A stretch of 5,844 nt of DNA from Chamaesiphon sp. (lineage in GTDB: Bacteria > Cyanobacteriota > Cyanobacteriia > Cyanobacteriales > Chamaesiphonaceae), in assembly GCA_026785875.1 (NCBI GenBank), contig JAJAZF010000341.1, positions 1 through 5,844 on the forward strand. The letters run 5' to 3'. Positions 1-4,111 of this stretch are shown here, in pieces. The translations under genes and the position numbers were made by a program. The first letter of the stretch is position 1; the number at the start of each line of letters is the position of its first letter. Under the pieces are notes generated by a model, which saw only the letters and a list, made by a program, of their open reading frames with translations, was not told the origin of the DNA and did not search any database.

Positions 1-1
1 A

Positions 2-106
2 GCCGAAGCTCAGGAAATTTATCACAAAGTTGAGGAAGTTTTGGATCGAGAAACCCAACTAATTAATACTCGATCGATCCCACCAATCTCCTGGAAATGT
101 GAGTAG
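2..106 (+). CDS. C-terminal end of an unidentified protein (partial)
   Basis: One plus-strand frame is open from the left edge (first whole codon at 2) to a TAG at 104-106, giving 34 residues that begin AEAQEIYHKVEEVLDRE and end ISWKCE. The other two plus frames close sooner. The tail has a charged, helix-like stretch (residues 1-20) and then a Pro-containing end. A heptamer repeat array starts only about ten bases after the stop, and the hairpin at 159-195 is the nearest structure that could end transcription. I do not recognise the family from this fragment. The frame could be open by chance, but the helix-like composition and the repeat starting straight after the stop favour a real gene end. 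Confidence 0.5.
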   Translation, partial: AEAQEIYHKVEEVLDRETQLINTRSIPPISWKCE

Positions 107-115
107 GATCGTTAA

Positions 116-154
116 ACAGTTGACAGTTGACAGTTGACAGTTGACAGTTGACAG
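116..154. repeat. Heptamer tandem array (TTGACAG)x5
   Basis: Five exact head-to-tail copies of TTGACAG occupy 120-154, preceded by a partial copy ACAG at 116-119. Short tandemly repeated heptamers of this kind are well known between genes in filamentous and some unicellular cyanobacteria. The array follows the stop codon at 106 and ends five bases before a hairpin-bearing repeat. A TTGACA core resembles a -35 box, but the tandem context makes a promoter reading unsafe. Confidence 0.9.
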
Positions 155-158
155 CGAA

Positions 159-195
159 GTTGTTAAGTGGGAGATTTAAACTCCCTCTTAACAAC
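159..195. terminator. Strong hairpin between convergent genes
   Basis: Bases 159-173 (GTTGTTAAGTGGGAG) pair with 181-195 (CTCCCTCTTAACAAC), giving a 15-bp stem with one mismatch around a 7-base loop ATTTAAA. The hairpin lies between the plus-strand gene ending at 106 and the minus-strand kinase ending at 286, so it could act as a bidirectional terminator. No T-run follows on either strand, so a classical intrinsic terminator is not shown. It may simply be part of the dispersed repeat that covers 159-240. Confidence 0.5.
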
Positions 196-240
196 TATCG
201 CACCTTTAGGCAGGGGCTTTAAACCCTTACTGTTTGGTTA
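159..240 (+). repeat. Dispersed hairpin repeat, copy 1
   Basis: The stretch 189-240 matches 1419-1470. Shared blocks are TAACAACTATCGCACCT, then CTTTAAACCC, then CTGTTTGGT, at almost identical spacing with one single-base indel. The left part (159-188) is a diverged match to 1391-1418, and both copies carry a hairpin of GTTRTT pairing with AAYAAC. The two copies have the same orientation, and each follows a heptamer array. No protein or known RNA is recognised in it. It is probably a family of intergenic repeats in this genome. Confidence 0.7.
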
Positions 241-285
241 CTGGTGGGTTACGGCGGATGCCGAATACACCCTACATTAACCTGC

Positions 286-1233
286 TCATTTAGGATCGCT
301 ACATGCACTCAAAAACTGGATAATTTCAGCATTGGTAGGTTGAGCATCGATCGCGCCAGCTTGGCGAGTCGTCAAAGCTCCAGCCGCTGCCGCATAGCGG
401 ACTATTTCGGCACCAGTTTGTCCCGATCCTAATTGATGTAATAACCCAGCGACAAAAGCATCGCCAGCACCTGTGGTATCGATCGCTGTGACGTTAAAAG
501 CTGGCTGTTGTCCGCTGATACCATCGAGCCAATACTCACACATATTGCCACCATCTGTCACGAAAATTCCGACAGCTTTGGGTAAGTATTTGCATAGAGA
601 TTGGGGTGATGTTTCTCCATAGATTAATTCGGCTTCTTCTCGCGCAAACTTGACATAATCGGCTTGTTGTAGTAAGGATTTAATCTTGGGCAGGGCGACT
701 GCTGGATCTGTCCAAAAAGTCGGTCGCCAGTTGATATCTACCATGATTTTTACCCCCTGTGCTTGGGCGAATTGCACGGCTTTCCAGGTGCTATCGGCAC
801 TAGCAGGGTAGGCTAAAGCTAGTGTCCCTAATAATAAAAAGTCCGCACCGCTAAATAATGCGCTAGGGACTTCACTCAATTGGGTATCGGCAAATTTGTC
901 GGTAGGGATATCCCCGAAACCACCAAAGATGCGATCGCCATCAGCCGTTCTGAGTACCTGTACCTGACGGGTGGGAGCGGTGGGATGATGTTGGAGTCCG
1001 GTAAGATCTACGCCTTCAGTTGCCAACTTAGCTGCCAATTTTGCGCCAGCTTCATCACTACCGACACAGCCGATAAATCTCGATCGATCGCCCATTTTTA
1101 CCAGCGCACAGGCGACATTTGCAGGTGCGCCGCCAGGTAGTGGTGTCCAGGATTTGACGTGTTCGCTGCTGACTCCACTTTGTTGAGCTAACAGATCGAA
1201 GAGGACTTCACCGAGACAAATGACGGTAGACAT
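286..1233 (-). CDS. PfkB-family carbohydrate kinase, probable fructokinase
   Basis: A complete 315-residue protein of normal length for PfkB/ribokinase-family sugar kinases, which transfer phosphate from ATP to a sugar in the cytoplasm. Both family signatures are present: GGAPANVACALVKMG (residues 34-48, sugar-binding side) and DTTGAGDAFVAGLL (252-265), in which Asp258 is the expected catalytic base next to the GAGD anion hole. VDINWRP (165-171) and VTDGG (225-229) match the core and nucleotide-binding strands. The N-terminus ICLGEVLFDLL and the overall pattern resemble bacterial fructokinases (fructose to fructose 6-phosphate), but substrate cannot be proven by eye. The start is the ATG at 1233, directly before the usual first strand; no clear Shine-Dalgarno is seen. 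It is convergent with the gene on its left, divergent from queA, and repeats lie on both sides. A GCGATCGC octamer lies inside it. Confidence 0.9.
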   Translation of the reverse strand: MSTVICLGEVLFDLLAQQSGVSSEHVKSWTPLPGGAPANVACALVKMGDRSRFIGCVGSDEAGAKLAAKLATEGVDLTGLQHHPTAPTRQVQVLRTADGDRIFGGFGDIPTDKFADTQLSEVPSALFSGADFLLLGTLALAYPASADSTWKAVQFAQAQGVKIMVDINWRPTFWTDPAVALPKIKSLLQQADYVKFAREEAELIYGETSPQSLCKYLPKAVGIFVTDGGNMCEYWLDGISGQQPAFNVTAIDTTGAGDAFVAGLLHQLGSGQTGAEIVRYAAAAGALTTRQAGAIDAQPTNAEIIQFLSACSDPK

Positions 1234-1253
1234 TTAGGGCTTAGGGGATAGGG

Positions 1254-1288
1254 GATAGTTGATAGTTGATAGTTGATAGTTGATAGTT
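1254..1288. repeat. Heptamer tandem array (GATAGTT)x5
   Basis: Five exact copies of GATAGTT run from 1254 to 1288, preceded by two related AGGGGATA units (1243-1258). Rotated into the same phase, the array at 120-154 reads GACAGTT, so the two arrays differ by one C/T transition and have the same copy number. This array begins 21 bases upstream of the kinase start codon (1233, minus strand), inside its probable 5' leader or promoter region. Confidence 0.9.
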
Positions 1289-1297
1289 GCAAGCGTT

Positions 1298-1382
1298 GGC
1301 GTTGCTGATTTGGGGTATGATTTGCCTCTGAAATTTCAGAGATTGCCTAAGCGAGTGAATCCTACCTGGATTCAGCAACGCC
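1298..1382. mobile_element. MITE-like element with terminal inverted repeats
   Basis: The ends GGCGTTGCTGA (1298-1308) and TCAGCAACGCC (1372-1382) are perfect 11-bp inverted repeats. With mismatches the similarity continues inward to about 25 bases (GGTATGATT against GGTAGGATT on the opposite strand). The centre holds a perfect 16-bp palindrome, CTCTGAAATTTCAGAG (1326-1341). At 85 bp there is no room for a transposase, so this would be a non-autonomous element moved in trans, or a remnant. CAAGC occurs just outside both ends (1290-1294, 1383-1387) and may be a target duplication. The left copy stands three bases away from the inverted repeat, so the exact ends are uncertain. The family is not assigned. 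Confidence 0.6.
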
Positions 1383-1390
1383 CAAGCAAG

Positions 1391-1470
1391 GTTATTGGGG
1401 AGATGTAAAAAGGACTAATAACAACTATCGCACCTAAAGGCTGTCAACTTTAAACCCCTGCTGTTTGGTA
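1391..1470 (+). repeat. Dispersed hairpin repeat, copy 2
   Basis: This is the second copy of the repeat at 159-240. TAACAACTATCGCACCT (1419-1435), CTTTAAACCC (1448-1457) and CTGTTTGGT (1461-1469) are shared. Here GTTATT (1391-1396) can pair with AATAAC (1417-1422), so the hairpin is kept but shorter and with different bases. It lies between the MITE-like element and queA and probably forms part of the queA upstream region. Confidence 0.65.
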
Positions 1471-1531
1471 AGAAGGAATCAAACCCTCGATAATTGTTAA
1501 TGGATAAAAACACTCGATCGCACCAACCAAG

Positions 1532-2620
1532 ATGAATACCGATCCAGACCGACTATTAGCCAGTTATCATTATGACTTACCAGAGCAACTGATCGCTCAG
1601 ACTCCAGCGGTACCCAGAGATCGATCGAGATTATTGGTAGTCGAACCTGATGGAGGTTATCAACATTGTCACTTCCACGAGATTGAGGATTTTTTAGCTG
1701 CTGGGGATTTGCTCGTATTTAATAATACTCAGGTGATTCCCGCACGGATTTATGGCTTCAAAACCACGGGTGCGCCTGTGGAAATCTTACTACTATCCGA
1801 GCAACAGCATAACTGCTGGTTAGCACTAGTGAAACCAGGACGCAAACTCAAAATTGGTACCCAAATCATTTTTCGTGCTCGTCATCCTGAGGCTAAAATT
1901 CCCCAGATTACCGCCACGATTATTGCCAGAGATGAAATAACTGGAGGTAGAGTACTGCAATTTGATTTACCCCAGGAGATCCCGTTACTTTCAGTACTGG
2001 ATGACTTTGGAGAACTACCTTTACCGCCCTATATTAATGCCAGAACATCTACACCAGAACAGTACCAAACCGTCTATGCCAAAGTACCTGGAGCTGTAGC
2101 CGCACCCACGGCTGGATTACATTTTACACCCGAACTACTCGATCGATTGACCGATCGAGGTATCCATCAAACCCAAGTAACGCTCCATGTCGGTGTCGGC
2201 ACTTTTCGCCCTGTCGAAGCTGAGGATATTACTACTCATCAGATGCACCATGAATGGTTGGAGATATCGAGCGAATCGATCGATCTGATTGAAGCCACCA
2301 AGGCTGCTGGAGGTAAGGTATATGCAGTTGGGACTACAGCGGTACGCGTCCTCGAAACAGCAGCTCAAACGGGCAAATTGCAGCCTTACAGCGGCGATAC
2401 GAATATTTTTATCTATCCTGGTTATCAATGGCGGGTAGTCGATGGATTGATTACCAATTTTCACCTCCCAGGATCGAGTTTAATGATGTTGGTTAGTGCG
2501 GCGATCGGTAGGCAACGATTATTAGATTTATATCAGATTGCGATCGCGGAGCGTTATCGCTTTTATTCATTCGGCGATGCGATGTTGATTCGTTCGTGGA
2601 ACGTCTCTGCTAGAGAATAG
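1532..2620 (+). CDS. queA: S-adenosylmethionine:tRNA ribosyltransferase-isomerase QueA
   Basis: QueA moves and isomerises the ribosyl part of S-adenosylmethionine onto 7-aminomethyl-7-deazaguanine at the wobble base (position 34) of GUN-anticodon tRNAs, making epoxyqueuosine in the cytoplasm. The 362-residue protein is full length for the family. Recognisable segments in order are YDLPEQLIAQ with PRDRSRLLV (14-36), DLLVFNNTQVIPARI (59-73), PGAVAAPTAGLHFT (186-199), VTLHVGVGTFRPV (216-228), YAVGTTAVRVLE (264-275), TNIFIYPGYQWRVVDGLITN (290-309) followed by FHLPGSSL, and the C-terminal FYSFGDAMLI (344-353). The ATG at 1532 gives the usual short N-terminus before YHYDLP. No good Shine-Dalgarno is visible, and a tiny ORF (1500-1535) overlaps the start by ATGA. 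A GCGATCGC octamer is at 2540-2547. The gene appears monocistronic and is followed by a repeat-filled gap. Confidence 0.98.
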   Translation: MNTDPDRLLASYHYDLPEQLIAQTPAVPRDRSRLLVVEPDGGYQHCHFHEIEDFLAAGDLLVFNNTQVIPARIYGFKTTGAPVEILLLSEQQHNCWLALVKPGRKLKIGTQIIFRARHPEAKIPQITATIIARDEITGGRVLQFDLPQEIPLLSVLDDFGELPLPPYINARTSTPEQYQTVYAKVPGAVAAPTAGLHFTPELLDRLTDRGIHQTQVTLHVGVGTFRPVEAEDITTHQMHHEWLEISSESIDLIEATKAAGGKVYAVGTTAVRVLETAAQTGKLQPYSGDTNIFIYPGYQWRVVDGLITNFHLPGSSLMMLVSAAIGRQRLLDLYQIAIAERYRFYSFGDAMLIRSWNVSARE

Positions 2621-2671
2621 TTTCAATTGTGTAGGTAGCCTAAGATCTTTTAGTGGGGAGGGCGGGTTCGT

Positions 2672-2703
2672 GTGCCTCCGGCAGGCTGTGCCTACGGCAG
2701 GCT
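2672..2703. repeat. GC-rich direct repeat, two 16-bp copies
   Basis: GTGCCTCCGGCAGGCT (2672-2687) is followed directly by GTGCCTACGGCAGGCT (2688-2703), with one base difference. The sequence continues as ACGCCAACGCC. Each unit can fold on itself through GCCT and AGGC. The core TGCCTACGGCA returns at 2995-3005, and CTACGCCAACG (2702-2712) returns at 4049-4059, so this belongs to an interspersed GC-rich repeat family typical of cyanobacterial intergenic DNA. Confidence 0.75.
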
Positions 2704-2718
2704 ACGCCAACGCCAACA

Positions 2719-2741
2719 ATATCGATCCGTAAAATCGATAT
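2719..2741. repeat. Short hairpin, ATATCGAT/ATCGATAT
   Basis: ATATCGAT (2719-2726) and ATCGATAT (2734-2741) form a perfect 8-bp stem around the 7-base loop CCGTAAA. It lies about 100 bases after the queA stop, and four bases separate it from the larger palindrome. It could help end transcription from either side, but there is no T-run after it. Confidence 0.5.
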
Positions 2742-2745
2742 CAGC

Positions 2746-2828
2746 TAGCATAAACAAAGCCATCTACGAGTTGTAAAAAATGTATTGTGCACTAATTTAT
2801 GGATCTGTAGATGGCTTTGTTTATGCTA
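2746..2828. mobile_element. 83-bp element with perfect 22-bp inverted repeats, MITE-like
   Basis: Bases 2746-2767 (beginning TAGCATAAACAAAGCC) are the exact reverse complement of 2807-2828 (ending GGCTTTGTTTATGCTA), 22 of 22, with 39 AT-rich bases between them. The outermost dinucleotide on both sides is TA. If those are target duplications, the element would be 2748-2826 with 20-bp termini, as expected for IS630/Tc1-type non-autonomous elements; that assignment is inference. Other readings are a long transcription-ending hairpin between the convergent queA and VOC genes, or a binding site. Perfect arms imply recent origin or active upkeep. Confidence 0.55.
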
Positions 2829-3082
2829 ATCATTTCCGCCAAGCACTACTAAATTAGAACAAACCCGCCCATCCTCACCAATATCTGTCGAAGCTTGCGC
2901 GCCGCAGAGGCGGCCGATTCATCCTCAAAAGATATCACTTGGGTTCTAACCACTTTGTGTATAGAACAACTCTTTGTGGTGCAAAGTCCGCTTTTGCCTA
3001 CGGCACGCTCCAAAGGACGCGGAATAATAATATCATCGTAGGCATTCTCCGATCGAGCTGAAATCAAAGCAACGATCGTGAA

Positions 3083-3535
3083 TCAATCGCAACGAATTTC
3101 CACCATGAAGCCATCTGGATCGTAGCAGTAGATCCCTTTACCTGTCGATCGAGTCACAGGTTCGCCCTCGATTGGGACATCATTATCGCGTAAAACTCTT
3201 ACTGCTAATTCAAATAAATCGGGAGCGATATCAAATGCCAAATGATTGGCGCGGGTGAATTGGAGTGTGGGATCGGGCGATGGTGGCGATAAATCTGGCT
3301 CGGCAAATAAGTCGAGAATCATCCCATCGGGAAGCCGAAAATTTGTTACTCGTCCCTGTTTTACTAATTCAACCAAACTAGATGGTATTTCCGAGCCTGT
3401 TAGTTCGTGTAGACCCAAGATCGTACCGTAAAAGTGGCGGGAGGCTGGCATATTTGCCACATTCAGAGCGATGTGGTGTAAGCGACACAAGGCACCAGCG
3501 GGGATTGACTGAGACTGACTAGTAACAATCGTCAT
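3083..3535 (-). CDS. VOC-family (glyoxalase/dioxygenase fold) protein
   Basis: A single-domain vicinal-oxygen-chelate protein, normally two beta-alpha-beta-beta-beta modules that bind a divalent metal. I start it at the ATG at 3535 (150 residues); the longer frame to 3544 would need TTG. In that 150-residue count, LHHIALNV (19-26) is the first module strand with a metal-ligand His at 21, followed by SRHFYGTILGLHEL (32-45). NHLAFDI (97-103) opens the second module with His98, and GKGIYCYDPDGFMVEIRCD (132-150) closes it with Glu146. FRLPDGMILDLFAEP (66-80) is the expected middle strand, with Asp at a position that is often Glu. Members include glyoxalase I, extradiol dioxygenases and resistance proteins, and nothing here fixes the substrate. 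It is convergent with queA, divergent from the next gene and probably transcribed alone. No Shine-Dalgarno is evident. Confidence 0.9.
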   Translation of the reverse strand: MTIVTSQSQSIPAGALCRLHHIALNVANMPASRHFYGTILGLHELTGSEIPSSLVELVKQGRVTNFRLPDGMILDLFAEPDLSPPSPDPTLQFTRANHLAFDIAPDLFELAVRVLRDNDVPIEGEPVTRSTGKGIYCYDPDGFMVEIRCD

Positions 3536-3655
3536 AAATCGCAATGGTTTTTAAAAATTAAATCGCTGAAATACCGATTCTCTCGTCGATATGTGATTCT
3601 AGATTGAGTCGAGAACTTCAGACACAATGACATAACACCATTATCCTAGCTAAAA

Positions 3656-3695
3656 CAGGACGAATTTAGCTCTAGTTGCGATCGAGAGTGTCCTG
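3656..3695. repeat. Possible stem-loop in the divergent intergenic region
   Basis: CAGGAC (3656-3661) pairs with GTCCTG (3690-3695), and inside it CTCT (3670-3673) can pair with AGAG (3685-3688). It lies between the divergently read VOC gene and the small plus-strand gene, so it could sit in either promoter region. The stems are short and the loops long, so this may be chance. Confidence 0.25.
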
Positions 3696-3764
3696 ATTTG
3701 GGGATAGCGGTGATGTATATTCAAATGAAGACGAAGATTCAACCAGTTACTGTGCATTACCTGG

Positions 3765-3780
3765 GGTTGCCATGTCAACC
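3765..3780. promoter_or_regulatory. Imperfect 16-bp dyad upstream of the small gene
   Basis: GGTTGCCATGTCAACC is a palindrome at 14 of 16 positions. It ends 25 bases before the GTG at 3806, where a dimeric repressor or activator could act. No regulator is recognised from it and no promoter boxes are clear nearby, so the role is speculative. Confidence 0.25.
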
Positions 3781-3805
3781 AAGATCTAAATCAATTTGAG
3801 AGTGA

Positions 3806-3994
3806 GTGCCGAACGTGGAAGATCGATTACCTTTATTAATTCAAAAACAACTCGATGCCAAAATTCAGCAACATCCGCCATTATTCCCTTGGGAAACGGA
3901 AGTTGAAGACTATGAAACAATTGAGGCAGAATCTGGGAATCCTATACTTAATATCCCAACTTTACCACCCGAACCCAATTGCGATTCTCCGTAG
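3806..3994 (+). CDS. Small conserved-looking protein with PPLFPWETE motif, possibly truncated
   Basis: A 62-residue frame read from GTG at 3806. A GTG at 3815 would give a start at MEDRLPLLIQKQL and is also plausible. GAGAG at 3798-3802 is the only Shine-Dalgarno-like run and is better placed for 3815. The N-terminal half (LPLLIQKQLDAKIQQHPP) looks like an amphipathic helix, followed by LFPWETEVEDYETIE, an acidic segment. The rest is Pro-rich and low in structure. I recall similar LFPWE-containing N-termini in uncharacterised cyanobacterial proteins, some longer, but cannot confirm this by search. The last codons and the TAG fall inside a small hairpin, TCTCC-GTA-GGAGA (3986-3998), at the edge of a repeat, so the original C-terminus may have been cut off. 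No membrane segment or signal peptide is seen. Function unknown. Confidence 0.6.
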   Translation: MPNVEDRLPLLIQKQLDAKIQQHPPLFPWETEVEDYETIEAESGNPILNIPTLPPEPNCDSP

Positions 3995-4058
3995 GAGAGG
4001 CTACTTGTGGTGTTGGCGTAGCCTTGCCTTTGGCATTGTGTAGTCGAACTACGCCAAC
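3986..4058. repeat. Interspersed palindromic repeat, possible terminator
   Basis: Three nested stems are visible: TCTCC/GGAGA (3986-3998), GTTGGCGTAG (4012-4021) with CTACGCCAAC (4049-4058), a perfect 10-bp arm pair, and TGCC-TTT-GGCA (4025-4035) inside it. The CTACGCCAACG sequence is shared with 2702-2712. The block separates the small gene from the membrane protein and overlaps the former's stop codon. It could end transcription, though no T-run follows. Confidence 0.6.
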
Positions 4059-4111
4059 GGTAGCTGGTAAATCGTTAGTGGGTAATAATAATTGACACTT
4101 ATACTCCGATT

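Larger units (their letters stand above)
2621..3082. other. 462-bp gap between convergent genes, filled with repeats
   Basis: I see no convincing gene here. From left to right it holds an outer inverted pair (GGGCGGGTTCGT 2660-2671, ACAAACCCGCCC 2859-2870), GC-rich tandem units (2672-2703), a short hairpin (2719-2741) and a perfect 22-bp inverted repeat (2746-2828). A third TGCCTACGGCA motif is at 2995-3005. A 72-codon minus-strand frame (3067-2849) lacks an ATG start, would need TTG, contains the repeat motif and has no recognisable domain. It may be a decayed gene or chance. Confidence 0.7.

Noticed and set aside
120..154. TTGACA cores as -35 boxes
   Set aside because: They are part of a perfect tandem heptamer array and no matching -10 box at proper spacing stands out.
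116..154. CRISPR array
   Set aside because: Seven-base units without spacers are simple tandem repeats.
244..432. Plus-strand 62-codon frame
   Set aside because: It lies mostly antisense to the 3' end of the kinase gene, which has clear PfkB motifs; the product is rich in Cys and Ser with no recognisable domain.
880..1140. Plus-strand 86-codon frame
   Set aside because: Antisense shadow of the kinase gene.
1471..1531. preQ1 riboswitch upstream of queA
   Set aside because: I cannot find the expected stem with an A-rich tail that pairs back into its loop; the leader shows only the dispersed repeat.
2135..2464. Minus-strand 109-codon frame
   Set aside because: Antisense to the conserved C-terminal half of queA.
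2780..2857. 25-codon plus-strand frame MYCALIYGSVDGFVYANHF...
   Set aside because: It crosses one arm of the perfect inverted repeat, is very short and has no Shine-Dalgarno; most likely chance.
3246..3431. Plus-strand 61-codon frame
   Set aside because: Antisense to the VOC gene, whose motifs are clear.
3698..3721. TTGGGG...TATATT as a promoter
   Set aside because: The spacer is only 12 bases, too short for a sigma-70 type promoter.
3713..3799. 28-codon frame just upstream of the small gene
   Set aside because: No ribosome site and no recognisable sequence; a leader peptide cannot be supported.
3855..4043. Second plus-strand 62-codon frame
   Set aside because: Overlaps the PPLFPWETE gene out of frame and runs into the repeat block; its product has no plausible pattern.
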